DNA of 64,000 bases from Trichocoleus sp. FACHB-40. Its GTDB lineage: Bacteria > Cyanobacteriota > Cyanobacteriia > Cyanobacteriales > FACHB-T130. The translations under genes and the position numbers were made by a program. Each line of letters begins with the position of its first letter. Within the stretch, counting starts at the first letter, position 1. The stretch lies in contig NZ_JACJPF010000036.1 in the NCBI RefSeq assembly GCF_014695915.1, positions 186,001 through 250,000 of the forward strand, written 5' to 3'. Under the pieces are notes generated by a model. The model saw only the letters and a program-made list of their open reading frames with translations. It was not told where the DNA came from and searched no databases. This document shows positions 17,888 through 26,589 of the stretch, piece after piece.

Positions 17888-18877
17888 TTAGCTAGCGGCG
17901 ATGTATTCGCGGACATTTGCTTGACGACGGCGCAGATGTGCGAGGGCTTGGTGTTCGAGTTGGCGTACCCGTTCACGGCTGAGGTTCAGTCTCTCGCCGA
18001 CTTTCGCTAGAGACAGCTCGTTGCCATCGTTTAAGCCAAAGCGGAGGGTTAAGACTTCTCGTTGCTGCGGTGTCAGTTCTGCTAAGAGATCATCCAGGTC
18101 TTGCCGCAGAGATTCCTGGGTCATGTAATGGTCAGGAGTGGGGCCGTCATCTTCTAGAAGGTCTTGCAGTTCGGTATCTTGGTTATCACCGACGCGCACA
18201 TCTAGAGAAATTGGTTGACGGGCGATATTCAGGTACTCGCGGATCAAAGCGGGTTCTAATTCCAACGCTTCGGCAATTTCACCGGGCGTAGCGCTGCGAC
18301 CCAGCTTTTGAGCCAGTTCCCGTTGTACTCGCTTAATTTTGTTCAGCTTCTCGGTAATATGGATGGGTAAGCGAATAGCTCTGGCTTGTTGAGCGATCGC
18401 ACGAGTAATCGCTTGGCGAATCCACCAGTAAGCGTAGGTGGAGAATTTGTAACCGCGCATCGGGTCAAATTTCTCTACGCCCCGCTCTAAGCCTAACGTG
18501 CCTTCCTGAATTAAATCCAGAAATTCCATGTTACGCTTCTGGTATTTCTTGGCGATCGCTACCACTAGACGCAAGTTGGCTTCGATCATCTTGCGCTTGG
18601 CTCTTGTTCCCAGCTTTATTACTCTATCTAATTCAGCTTCACTCAGCTGCACATGATCTGCCCACTCTTGATGAGTTGGTTCGCGCTGCAATGTTTCTGC
18701 CAAAGCGTCTTTAGCTTCAAGCAACGCCATCATTTGCTGTACCTGCTTACCATAGACAATTTCTTGCTCGTGGGTCAGCAGGGGTACGCGCCCAATCTCA
18801 TGCAGATATGTGCGAACCATATCAGCTGTAAACATGGGTTGTTTAGTCGTCTTTTTTTGGGTGTTGGCAATTGGCAT
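17888..18877 (-). CDS. RNA polymerase sigma factor, RpoD-like group 2
   Basis: The 329-residue protein lacks the long region 1.1 of the primary sigma factor. Region 1.2 (YLHEIGRVPLLTHEQEIVYG) begins near residue 24. Region 2 carries NLRLVVAIAKKY, the core-binding DLIQEGTLGLERGVEKFDP and the -10 recognition helix FSTYAYWWIRQAI. Region 4.2 has the helix-turn-helix SLAKVGERLNLSRERVRQLE. This layout is that of cyanobacterial group 2 factors (SigB/C/D/E type), which direct acclimation to light, nitrogen or stress; which one cannot be fixed by eye. A 531-base gene-free region lies upstream, suggesting a long leader or complex promoter. Confidence 0.95.
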   Translation of the reverse strand: MPIANTQKKTTKQPMFTADMVRTYLHEIGRVPLLTHEQEIVYGKQVQQMMALLEAKDALAETLQREPTHQEWADHVQLSEAELDRVIKLGTRAKRKMIEANLRLVVAIAKKYQKRNMEFLDLIQEGTLGLERGVEKFDPMRGYKFSTYAYWWIRQAITRAIAQQARAIRLPIHITEKLNKIKRVQRELAQKLGRSATPGEIAEALELEPALIREYLNIARQPISLDVRVGDNQDTELQDLLEDDGPTPDHYMTQESLRQDLDDLLAELTPQQREVLTLRFGLNDGNELSLAKVGERLNLSRERVRQLEHQALAHLRRRQANVREYIAAS

Positions 18878-19408
18878 GAGTGAGTGGTGACTCCGTAAAC
18901 AAGCAACAAATCTGTAGCAGGGGTTAAACTAAATAGGAGATTGCCAGCTGTTAAGATGAGAATAGCTAGGTCAATCTGCCAGACACATCCTGCGAAAGTT
19001 GTAAAGATAGCCTACCCATTTGAATAGGCTACCGTAACACATAAGGAACCATTCGTCAAATACTTCCGCTGGGGATACCTCTCAAGCTGGTATCAACCAC
19101 TTATTAGCCACTCCTGATATCTAATCAAGGCTAAAGTCAAAGTCGGTATGAGTTTGTCTTACATTTCTATAATATCACTAATGTTAGACGACGCTTGAGG
19201 GTGAAAGGTTCATCCGATAGGGTTAAAGTTGCCGCCACCACCAATTTTTTTGACGCTGGAGTGAGGCGGGGTCTAGAAGGATCTATCTCATATATATAAT
19301 GATGACCGGAAAACCCTGAAACTGATACAGGTGTTCTTGTGGGATAACCGAACTGATTTTGGGAAGAAGTCCGTAGTCACCAGGTTAGGAATCTTCCCTG
19401 AGAACTGG
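18878..19408. other. 531-base upstream region of the sigma factor
   Basis: No convincing ORF. A small hairpin (tagccta / taggcta, about 19012-19030) and a G/C-rich stretch near 19230-19275 are visible. Likely holds the sigma promoter and a long 5' leader, as well as the 3' end of the ATPase transcript. Confidence 0.45.
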
Positions 19409-21145
19409 CTAAAATCCAATATCAGCTTTAGCTGCTTCGGCGGCGGCGAACACGTCCTCATCAGACATTTCTTCCCAGCAAGTATCACCGATTTCTCTGT
19501 AGAAGGTTTCATCATAAGGACGAGTCCTTACTACTACTGGCATGGGGACAGCGTGACCTAAAATTAAAGCTTGTTGCTTGGAATCCAGTTTGGCGAGAAC
19601 GGAACGCAGACTCGCACCGCCAGAGACACCTGTGAAAATGGCATCGATGTCTTTTTCATCATTCAGCAAAGCGGTGATGCGGGTGCCAATCTGAGACATC
19701 ACCTCATTATCAATCCCAGAGGGACGCTGGTCTACCACTAACAGAGTGACAAAGTATTTTCGCATTTCGCGGGCGATGGTGCCAAAGATGGTACTTTGGA
19801 CGATCGCTGGGTCAAGAAAGCGGTGTGCTTCTTCAATAGTAATTACTAACTGCTGCGGGCGATCGCTTGTATTTTTTGTCTGCAAAAATGTTTCAGCTTT
19901 GCGGACATAAGCTGCGTGAATGCGACGAGTAATCATATTCGTCACTAACATATAAGAAAGCATATCCGACTGGGAACCAAATTCAATAACTACGTGCTTA
20001 CCAGCATCGAGAGATTGCAAAATTTGATTTACGTAGTTGTGAGGACAAGCTGTTCTGAGATATTTTAAATTTTCTAAGCGCATCAGTTTGCGCTGCAAGG
20101 ACATAATCGAACCTTTATGGCCCTTCCTTTCCTCGCAGAACATCTGGATTTCCTCGTTGGTCATATTCAACAATTGGACAATCCAAGAGTTGCCAAACTC
20201 GGCGTTTAGAATGTTGGCGTTGTCTAAAGCAGCTTCGGAAAGACCTAACTCGTTCCGCACCAGAAAGATATCTTGAACTTCTATTTGGTCGTAGCTGAGG
20301 TAAAGTTCCTGCGCGTCGCGTACTCCTCGCCGCTTGGTAGATTGGGGGTCGAGGGTGTACATTTCTACCTGTCCGGGAAATAGCTGGCGCAAACCTTTTA
20401 CAGTGCTGAATTGTTTGCCTTCGCGGACTGCTTCCCAGCCATATTCCGAGTGCATATCAAAAATTAAATTTACCGCTGCTTGCCTGCGGATGATGCCAGA
20501 TAATAGTAGGCGGGTGAGAAAAGATTTGCCTGTGCCAGATTTACCAAAAACACCGTTGCTACGTTCTACAAATCGGTCTAAATCTATACAAACTGGTACT
20601 TCCATATCCAGTGGTTGACCGATGGCGAAGTTGCGACGGTGGGGGTCGTCTTCCCAACCAAAGACGGCGCGAAAATCGCGTTCAGTGGCATCATAAACTT
20701 GACTAAAGTGGCTGGGAACTGTTTTAACTGGCAGCAACTCCATGTCGCCGCTAGTTTGCGCTTGAAATGATGCGATCGCGCTTACTTTCTTGGGATTTGT
20801 GTCAGCTACCACGTAAGTTCCGCCAGATTCACTTGCATCTCTGGTCAGCATCAACATTGGTGTTAAATTGATGGTGCCATAGGTGCCACTTCCTGCCAAG
20901 ACTGCTTGCAAAAAGGTGTCATCGGCACTGGGAGGATCGGCGACAATTCGCTGACTAGAAGTTCCCAAAGAAACGTCCGTAAGCATACAGAAGAAGTCTG
21001 AACGAACGCCTCTGACAACTAAGAATTTGCCTACCCGCATATCCTCAACAGAAACATCGGGATGCAGTTTTACTTCTAGTCCCTGACTGAGGGAACCTTG
21101 AACTACCGATCCTAATGGCTTGTCCATCATAGTTCGATCTGGCAT
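19409..21145 (-). CDS. HerA-like ATPase (DUF87 family)
   Basis: The 578-residue protein has an N-terminal beta-rich HAS-barrel-like region (about 1-170), the Walker A loop GVFGKSGTGKS near residues 197-207, a following strand AVNLIFDMHSEYG, and a Walker B with downstream residues LVITIEEAHRF near 435. These match the HerA/FtsK-like DUF87 ATPases that pump DNA or partner with the nuclease NurA. No NurA-like gene is adjacent. ATG 21145 begins MPDRTMMDKP; a second Met at residue 6 is possible. Such orphan ATPases are common in cyanobacteria; their substrate is not known. Confidence 0.88.
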   Translation of the reverse strand: MPDRTMMDKPLGSVVQGSLSQGLEVKLHPDVSVEDMRVGKFLVVRGVRSDFFCMLTDVSLGTSSQRIVADPPSADDTFLQAVLAGSGTYGTINLTPMLMLTRDASESGGTYVVADTNPKKVSAIASFQAQTSGDMELLPVKTVPSHFSQVYDATERDFRAVFGWEDDPHRRNFAIGQPLDMEVPVCIDLDRFVERSNGVFGKSGTGKSFLTRLLLSGIIRRQAAVNLIFDMHSEYGWEAVREGKQFSTVKGLRQLFPGQVEMYTLDPQSTKRRGVRDAQELYLSYDQIEVQDIFLVRNELGLSEAALDNANILNAEFGNSWIVQLLNMTNEEIQMFCEERKGHKGSIMSLQRKLMRLENLKYLRTACPHNYVNQILQSLDAGKHVVIEFGSQSDMLSYMLVTNMITRRIHAAYVRKAETFLQTKNTSDRPQQLVITIEEAHRFLDPAIVQSTIFGTIAREMRKYFVTLLVVDQRPSGIDNEVMSQIGTRITALLNDEKDIDAIFTGVSGGASLRSVLAKLDSKQQALILGHAVPMPVVVRTRPYDETFYREIGDTCWEEMSDEDVFAAAEAAKADIGF

Positions 21146-21192
21146 AAATGCTGTTGCTTAGGCTTCCAAAGTTTATCGTACTTTTAGGTAAC

Positions 21193-21295
21193 TATAGCAG
21201 TCCTAAATCATTTGTGAAGGCGAGATCCCCGACTTCGTAAGAGAAGTCGGGAATCTGAAGGGTTGGCACCTCACAACTAAAATAGGATTGCTATA
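21193..21295. repeat. 103-base foldback (MITE-like) element
   Basis: Terminal inverted repeats tatagcagtccta (21193-21205) and taggattgctata (21283-21295), 12 of 13 matching, around a second nested stem atccccgacttc / gaagtcgggaat (21225-21254). It lies between the GST and the ATPase gene and carries no ORF. Confidence 0.65.
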
Positions 21296-21441
21296 GCTAT
21301 TAGTTAAAAATAATTGTAGTTAGGTTTCGTTGCTACGCTAACTATGCTAACTAGGTGGGAAAAAAATGATCAAAACAATTAGTAGGGTGAGCAATGCTCA
21401 CCCTGTTTCTTAGATAATAGCGATCGCTATCCTAGGATCTT

Positions 21442-22242
21442 CTAATCAATTTCAATCGCTGTCGGTGTCGATCCGGTTGCACCTGCGGTGGTGTTGGCGC
21501 TTAAGGGTTTGCGATAATCTGCATATAAGCGATCGCGCCAGTTGAAAAATGTTTCGTAGGCGACATTTTCCGCAAATCCGGGGATTCCTTTACCTTTGAG
21601 GGTTTCGGGAAGGTCGAGATAAGGCCCTTCGGGGAATTTGATTAGCATACTCAGTCCCGCGACAGCAAAATCTGCCAGTGTTGGGTAGTCGCCGACCAGG
21701 TAAGGACTTTCCGTTAGGATCAGGTTGATGGCTTCCAGGTTTTGTCTGAGGTCAGTTGTTGCTGATTGTACGGCCTCTGGGCCGTAGCCGACACCTAAGC
21801 CGAGGATATTCAGCACTTCACTCGGTACTGCACCGACGAGAGTTTTGACCACATCGGGCGTGTTGCTGGGTAAAATCGAGGTGCGGAAATTCTGATTTTG
21901 GGTAATTGCACCAAACAATACTTTACGACTTTTCAGACCAATTGATTCATCTGCCCAGTCTTCTAAAGCCAAGCATAAGCCTTTTTGTTTGGGGTCAACT
22001 GGAATTAGGGGTCGGTCTGGATATTGTCGGTCGAGGTACATAGCGATCGCTGTAGAATCAGCTATTACCGTATTTCCATCTTTCAGCACTGGTACTTGTC
22101 TTTGACCAGACATCCGGAACAGTTCCACTTGTCCCACTCCGGGTGTTACTTCTATTTTGCGGTAGGGTAGCCCTTTGTAATCCAATATCAGCCTTACTTT
22201 TTCGGAGTAGTGGGATAGTTCAAATTGGTATAATTCCAGCAT
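21442..22242 (-). CDS. glutathione S-transferase family protein
   Basis: The 266-residue protein has an N-terminal thioredoxin-like domain: MLELYQFELSHYSEKVRLIL with the likely catalytic Ser/Tyr near residues 10-13, the cis-Pro segment RQVPVLKDG near 48-56, and the ADSTAIAMYLD glutathione-binding block near 61-71. A helical C-terminal domain with YLVGDYPTLADFAVAGL (about 180-197) follows. The last 15 residues (Ala/Thr/Gly-rich) are low complexity. Substrates are unknown; roles in peroxide or xenobiotic detoxification are typical. ATG 22242 follows GGAAAGAC. Monocistronic. Confidence 0.9.
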   Translation of the reverse strand: MLELYQFELSHYSEKVRLILDYKGLPYRKIEVTPGVGQVELFRMSGQRQVPVLKDGNTVIADSTAIAMYLDRQYPDRPLIPVDPKQKGLCLALEDWADESIGLKSRKVLFGAITQNQNFRTSILPSNTPDVVKTLVGAVPSEVLNILGLGVGYGPEAVQSATTDLRQNLEAINLILTESPYLVGDYPTLADFAVAGLSMLIKFPEGPYLDLPETLKGKGIPGFAENVAYETFFNWRDRLYADYRKPLSANTTAGATGSTPTAIEID

Positions 22243-22520
22243 TTTGTCTTTCCTGCAAGTTTTTCAGAACCGAGAGACGCGATCGCGTCTTTGGTCAATT
22301 TAACGCTTTTAGCCTACCGCAGTTGTCCTTTTTTCGCTTAAAATCAGAACGCCAAGCTGCAATTCTTTTAATTCTTAATTTTACTTTGCTTGCCGATACT
22401 ATTACTAAATAATGTTTTAATAAAGTATTTTAAATCCCACAATTCTATTTTATCCCATTATTTTTATATCTAAATTATTGTTTTTGTAAATATAGCGGTT
22501 TATATTACAATTTTAACGAA
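22243..22520. other. AT-rich intergenic region
   Basis: Leader of the GST gene (one HIP1-like site near 22280) followed by very AT-rich DNA. No supported feature. Confidence 0.4.
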
Positions 22521-22565
22521 TATAATAAAAGTCCCCTAGCTTCAAGCTAGGGGACTTTTATTATA
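22521..22565. terminator. perfect 22-base inverted repeat, terminator
   Basis: Arms at 22521-22542 and 22544-22565 are perfect complements; the GC core cccctagcttcaagctagggg is flanked by A and T tracts, so it can terminate from both sides. It lies 20 bases behind the GlsB-like gene. Confidence 0.85.
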
Positions 22566-22586
22566 TGTAACAAAACAAAGTTTTTA

Positions 22587-22856
22587 TTAAGCACTCTGAC
22601 GGGTAAGTAGACCCCACAGAAATAGTAGAACCAGTGCGCCCAAGACTGCAAAGGCGATGCTAGGAATAGTTAGCGCTCCATAGGCTGCGCCTCCCGACGT
22701 ACCGAAGAACATACTTCCTAAATAGCCACCAACTAACGCGCCCAAAATACCTAAACCCATTGTTGCGAAAATACCGCCGCCTTGATGACCGGGATAGATG
22801 GCTTTAGCAATAGCGCCAGCAATTAAACCTAAAACAATCCAAGCAATAATTCCCAT
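22587..22856 (-). CDS. GlsB/YeaQ/YmgE family membrane protein, copy 1
   Basis: An 89-residue integral membrane protein with three hydrophobic, Gly/Ala-rich segments. It starts MGIIAWIVLGLIAGAIAK and contains YPGHQGGGIF, matching the GlsB/YeaQ/YmgE (transglycosylase-associated) family. Family members are small stress-related inner-membrane proteins with no enzymatic motif. The protein is identical to the product of the gene at 22898-23167; the two coding sequences differ at two synonymous positions. It is followed by a perfect hairpin terminator, and the 41-base gap after the other copy suggests one transcript. Confidence 0.92.
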   Translation of the reverse strand: MGIIAWIVLGLIAGAIAKAIYPGHQGGGIFATMGLGILGALVGGYLGSMFFGTSGGAAYGALTIPSIAFAVLGALVLLFLWGLLTRQSA

Positions 22857-22897
22857 TTTTCAACTCCGTGGTTATTAACGTTTCAAAAAGTTTATTA

Positions 22898-23167
22898 TTA
22901 AGCACTCTGACGGGTAAGTAGACCCCACAGAAATAGTAGAACCAGTGCGCCCAAGACTGCAAAGGCAATGCTAGGAATAGTTAGCGCTCCATAGGCTGCG
23001 CCTCCCGATGTACCGAAGAACATACTTCCTAAATAGCCACCAACTAACGCGCCCAAAATACCTAAACCCATTGTTGCGAAAATACCGCCGCCTTGATGAC
23101 CGGGATAGATGGCTTTAGCAATAGCGCCAGCAATTAAACCTAAAACAATCCAAGCAATAATTCCCAT
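22898..23167 (-). CDS. GlsB/YeaQ/YmgE family membrane protein, copy 2
   Basis: Identical at the protein level to the downstream copy (89 residues, three membrane segments, GHQGGG loop). The repeat includes the leader just upstream of the ATG (ttgaaaaATGGGAA on the minus strand) and a few bases after the stop, so the event was a direct tandem duplication of about 311 bases. This copy is nearest the promoter. The divergence of two silent changes in 270 bases points to a recent duplication or ongoing gene conversion. Confidence 0.92.
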   Translation of the reverse strand: MGIIAWIVLGLIAGAIAKAIYPGHQGGGIFATMGLGILGALVGGYLGSMFFGTSGGAAYGALTIPSIAFAVLGALVLLFLWGLLTRQSA

Positions 23168-23829
23168 TTTTCAACTCCGTCGTTAATAATGTTTTATTTT
23201 TTTCTTTTGTTATTCTCAGAATATCAACTGCGGTATCTTGGTACCCTCTATCAGAGGTTATAACCAAAAGGCATAGAATTTTAAAGTATAAATTCATATT
23301 TTTGGCTGTAAAAAATAGTTTTTACAGCTTGCTATCTTAAGTTGATGAAATTTTGGCTGACAAGGAAGGTGTCAACCTGTAGGACGGTTGCTGATGAGAT
23401 GACAATCGTCCTACTTCCTCAGATGGAAAAGGTAGCGATCGCTGTTTAATCGCTCCAAATTAGGGATTGCTAGAGGTGAAATCAAAAAGAAAAAGTCTAG
23501 AGTCCCAAGTATGAAATATTTCCTATTTCAGCTAACTTTACCCGCAAGCCTAACTTTAGGCTTTCTTCTGGAGTATATCTAAAGGAATATTATCAACTTG
23601 GCAACAGCTAGATTAAGAGCGAGTTTATCCGAAGGTTTTTAAGGCTTATAACCTTTATCAGTCACACCTTTTTTCAACTTCAGATCCCCAAATTTCTCCT
23701 ATTTTGGGTTGCTTCAACTGTAGGGACAGCAGCGGGAAGCTCATCCTAAAGACAGATGTAAAGAAGTGCAACAAAAAGTGAAGTTAGTTTAAGTCAGTAG
23801 ACTCCTAGCTTTCAGGAAAATCTTCAGCA
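23168..23829. other. 662-base gene-free region
   Basis: Divergent regulatory region between the GlsB copies and the fasciclin gene. It holds a perfect 10-base hairpin (gctgtaaaaa / tttttacagc, 23305-23328), a second imperfect stem (gtaggacggttg / caatcgtcctac, 23379-23414) and one HIP1 site near 23434. No ORF with family resemblance was found. The size leaves room for an unrecognised small RNA. Confidence 0.5.
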
Positions 23830-24459
23830 ATGAATAATCAGAATCGTAAAAATTTGATTCAACCGCTGGCTAGCCTAGTAGCAGCTGTAAGTGCTAGTGT
23901 GCTAATGGGTTTGCCAGCCATTGCCCAGGAGAAGCCCAAACCCCAAACCCCAACTAATATCAGCCAGCCTAGCAACAGTAGCGATCGCAAGGCTCCGAGG
24001 GATACAAATGCGGCACCATCTCCTAAAGAAGGAGCAACATCTCAGAACGGTAACGTAGTTTCTGTAGCTTCTCAAAATGGTTCATTCAAGGTTCTCACTG
24101 CTGCCCTAAAAGCCGCAGGTTTGACTGACACCCTATCACAAGCTGGCCCCTTCACAGTTTTTGCGCCAACAGATGCAGCCTTTGCTGCTTTACCTCCCGG
24201 TACTGTGGAAGAGTTGCTAAAGCCAGAGAATAAAGCTTTATTAACTAAAATATTGACTTACCACGTCCTTCCGGGTAAAGTGACATCCACTCAGTTGAGT
24301 TCTGGTTCCGTTGCTACTGTAGAAGGCAGTTCGGTGAAGGTGAAGAAAGGAACTGATGGCGTGATGGTGAATAACGCCAAAGTTGTCCAACCTGACATTC
24401 AAGCCACCAACGGCGTTATCCATGTGATTGATAAGGTAATTGTGCCAGTTGGAGAGTAA
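23830..24459 (+). CDS. exported fasciclin (FAS1) domain protein
   Basis: The 209-residue protein has a signal peptide (basic n-region, then [20 protein letters not shown], cleavage near AIA-QE), a Pro/Ser/Asn-rich spacer to about residue 72, and one FAS1 domain. The two FAS1 motifs are visible: [20 protein letters not shown] and TYHVLPGK, and the C-terminal [13 protein letters not shown]. Such domains mediate extracellular adhesion or matrix binding. ATG 23830 follows a CAGGAAAATC stretch. It is followed by a rho-independent terminator, so it is monocistronic. Confidence 0.95.
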   Translation: MNNQNRKNLIQPLASLVAAVSASVLMGLPAIAQEKPKPQTPTNISQPSNSSDRKAPRDTNAAPSPKEGATSQNGNVVSVASQNGSFKVLTAALKAAGLTDTLSQAGPFTVFAPTDAAFAALPPGTVEELLKPENKALLTKILTYHVLPGKVTSTQLSSGSVATVEGSSVKVKKGTDGVMVNNAKVVQPDIQATNGVIHVIDKVIVPVGE

Positions 24460-24487
24460 CTTTTCGGCATAAGAAACTAATCGAGAG

Positions 24488-24524
24488 ACAAAACCCTGTT
24501 CAGAGAAATTGAACGGGGTTTTGT
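24488..24524 (+). terminator. terminator of the fasciclin gene
   Basis: Stem acaaaaccctgttca / tgaacggggttttgt with a 7-base loop, 28 bases after the stop codon, followed by a T-rich tract. Confidence 0.85.
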
Positions 24525-24631
24525 GTTTCTTGTTGTCAACAACAGCTTACGCTTGGAAATTCAAGATAAATTAGAATAAAATCGACAAAAATATGGAGCT
24601 TTATGCTTCATAGGCGTTGAGGAGTGGGGAA

Positions 24632-25234
24632 ATGGGGCATTTTATGGGTTTGCTTTTGGAATTAGAAGCCGCTGTAGAAGGTAAAAGGAAGAAGGTAAAA
24701 AAAAGCCTTTTTTATTTGCTAGTTTTAAGTTTTTACTTTTTAGTTCCCGTAGCTGATTCGGCTTCTGGTAGAGTAGGCATTAGCTTTGGCAAGCCAGTAT
24801 CAGCTCAGGCAGCATACGGAAGTTACGTAGGTGTTGGTGCTACGGTGGGGATTAATGAAAACGATTTCGGAGAAGGTCGCCAAGCGGGAGGGGTGATTGC
24901 TGTACGCTATAAACTGCTGCAAGCTCCTATTTCTCTAAGAGCGCAAGCTTTGATTGGTGCTAGTCCTGCGGTTGTGTCAACGATTTCTTATGATGTCCCG
25001 CTTAATTGGCAAACTGATGCTTACTTGGGGGCGGGTGTTGCTTTTGGCAGTGGAAATAGAACACCTTCACCTGTAGGAGATAAAACCAGTTTTGCTTTAC
25101 AGCCTGGGATTGATTACGTTATTCCTAATAGCAATACAGTGCTTTTTGGCAACGCGATTATTGCTTTTGATGCCTACCGCGACGGTGGCGGAACCGCTGT
25201 CTCGGTGCAGGGCGGTGTAGGGTTGAGATTTTAG
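24632..25234 (+). CDS. putative outer-membrane beta-barrel protein
   Basis: About 200 residues from ATG 24632, preceded by GAGGAG; an in-frame TTG at 24617 is less likely. A charged N-terminus (GKRKKVKKS) is followed by a hydrophobic segment (LFYLLVLSFYFLVPVADSAS) that looks like a signal sequence. The remainder alternates short beta strands with Gly-rich turns (YVGVGATVGINE, AYLGAGVAFGSG) and ends in GGVGLRF; a C-terminal Phe is typical of outer-membrane barrels. I do not recognise a specific family. The inverted arrangement with gluconokinase means the two genes converge with 23 bases between them. Confidence 0.7.
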   Translation: MGHFMGLLLELEAAVEGKRKKVKKSLFYLLVLSFYFLVPVADSASGRVGISFGKPVSAQAAYGSYVGVGATVGINENDFGEGRQAGGVIAVRYKLLQAPISLRAQALIGASPAVVSTISYDVPLNWQTDAYLGAGVAFGSGNRTPSPVGDKTSFALQPGIDYVIPNSNTVLFGNAIIAFDAYRDGGGTAVSVQGGVGLRF

Positions 25235-25257
25235 ATTTCGGATTTTGGATGAGGAAT

Positions 25258-25743
25258 CTAAAGTTCAAGATGCCTCTGAATTTGCTGCACAATTGCGTCT
25301 GGCGACCCAGAAACATCTACTGTGATGCCTTTTTGTGGCTCCTCTAGGGTGTCAAACTGGCTTTGCAAGAGCTTTTTGGTCATAAAGTGGTTTTGGCGTG
25401 ACCCTAGCCGCTGCGCGATCGCTTCAAAGCTTCCCTTTAGGTAGACTAGCTCCATTTGTTCGGGGTCTCGCCACAGTGCTTGACGATAGGATTCTTTCAG
25501 GGCAGAACACGCTAGAACTACGTTTTTATCTTCTTGTAGCCATTGGTCGATGGCTTGTTGCATTGTTTGCAGCCAAGGCATTCTGTCGGTATCGGTGAGG
25601 GGAACGCCTTGGCTCATCTTTTCAATATTAGTTGGCGAGTGGAAGGAGTCAGCATCGCTGAAATCCCAGTTCAGTTCTTTTGCCAACAATTCAGCGACGG
25701 TTGATTTGCCGCTGCCAGAAACACCCATTACGATAATAACCAC
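25258..25743 (-). CDS. gntK: gluconokinase
   Basis: Phosphorylates gluconate to 6-phosphogluconate for the pentose phosphate pathway. The 161-residue P-loop kinase has Walker A GVSGSGKST at residues 7-15, the DADSFHSPTNIEKMSQGVPL substrate loop near 30-50, DRMPWL near 55, and VLACSALKESYRQ near 83-95, all hallmarks of GntK. Length is normal. ATG 25743 gives MVIIVMGVSG. No gluconate transporter or regulator is adjacent. Confidence 0.95.
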   Translation of the reverse strand: MVIIVMGVSGSGKSTVAELLAKELNWDFSDADSFHSPTNIEKMSQGVPLTDTDRMPWLQTMQQAIDQWLQEDKNVVLACSALKESYRQALWRDPEQMELVYLKGSFEAIAQRLGSRQNHFMTKKLLQSQFDTLEEPQKGITVDVSGSPDAIVQQIQRHLEL

Positions 25744-25888
25744 TTTTTTATTACTACTCGCTTTCAGTTATTTTAAAATGCGATCGCTTTCATAAATATG
25801 TCAATTTTAAATAATACAATTTACGCGATCGCGCTACATTACCTCAAGATATAATATTAAAGTTTACACCACTAACCTAATTGTAATA

Positions 25889-26209
25889 ATGAGCCAGAAA
25901 ACCCATAGGCGAGTGCCACGCGGCAGCCGAATTTTCCCCGACCGCGCACTACTTTCTCCAGAAGAGATAGCTAGACGCGAGGCTGAGAATGAAGCATTTG
26001 GCAAGCGGTGTCGAGAGATTTTTAACCGAGTTTACCCGGAATTAATCGCGGATCATTACGACTGGTTCATACATATTGAGCCAGAAAGCGGAGACTATTT
26101 CATTGACCCCGATGAAGAACTCAGTTTTCAAAAAGCCAAGCAGAAGCACCCTACAGCAGTGCTGATGGCAATGCGTTTGAATGAAACTGGAACTTGCGGC
26201 AGAATATGA
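25889..26209 (+). CDS. conserved hypothetical protein coupled to retropepsin-like gene
   Basis: A 106-residue basic/acidic soluble protein. The N-terminus is Arg-rich and Pro-containing, followed by a helical region (SPEEIARREAENEAFGKRC). The second half reads HYDWFIHIEPESGDYFIDPDEE, a strand pair, then a helix. No enzyme motif is visible. Its TGA overlaps the ATG of the next gene (ATGA), so the two proteins are made together; similar pairs recur in cyanobacteria. A toxin-antitoxin or protease-cofactor role is possible but unsupported. Confidence 0.75.
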   Translation: MSQKTHRRVPRGSRIFPDRALLSPEEIARREAENEAFGKRCREIFNRVYPELIADHYDWFIHIEPESGDYFIDPDEELSFQKAKQKHPTAVLMAMRLNETGTCGRI

Positions 26210-26574
26210 TCCAAGGCTATTTTGGCGACAAAGGTGAGCTATTTTTTGAGATTGACTTAATCGCCGATGATGGTTTATTAGTTACAGTTAATGCGTTGCT
26301 AGACACTGGATTTACTGACTGGTTGGTAATGGATCTCCAAGATGTGGAGAGTTTGGGATGGCCATTTGTCAAGAAAGAGCAAATGCAGACAGCAAGGGGA
26401 GAAGCAACGTTTAATCTTTATCGAGGAACTGTTGTTATGGAGGGTCAAGAAGTTACTATTCCCGTCTTAGGCGCTGAAGAAATTACCGAGGTTTTGATAG
26501 GTTTGCAGTGGCTAGGAAATCGGCGGTTAGTAGTAGATAGAAAAGCAGATTTACTGACGTTAGGAGAAGATTGA
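26206..26574 (+). CDS. retropepsin-like aspartic protease domain protein
   Basis: A 122-residue protein (starting MIQGYFG) resembling single-domain clan AA aspartic proteases. The segment VNALLDTGFTDWLVM carries the catalytic-type D-T-G triad, and EVLIGLQWLGNRRLVVD is the typical ILIGxxxL/W block after the flap. In retropepsins the active site forms by dimerisation. ATG 26206 overlaps the upstream stop (ATGA); a TTG at 26194 is in frame but unnecessary. No substrate can be named. It converges on nnr with 15 bases between stops. Confidence 0.82.
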   Translation: MIQGYFGDKGELFFEIDLIADDGLLVTVNALLDTGFTDWLVMDLQDVESLGWPFVKKEQMQTARGEATFNLYRGTVVMEGQEVTIPVLGAEEITEVLIGLQWLGNRRLVVDRKADLLTLGED

Positions 26575-26589
26575 GGAGAAAGCGATCGC

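Larger units (their letters stand above)
22587..23180. repeat. tandem duplication, about 311 bases per unit
   Basis: Unit 1 is 22587-22878 and unit 2 begins at 22898. The coding parts differ only at 22653/22964 region (gcgatg versus gcaatg) and in cgacgt versus cgatgt. The flanks aactccgtggttattaac and aactccgtcgttaataat are still recognisable as copies. Confidence 0.9.

Noticed and set aside
23379-23414. Riboswitch or regulatory RNA upstream of the fasciclin gene
   Set aside because: One imperfect hairpin 415 bases from the start codon does not match any RNA class I recognise.
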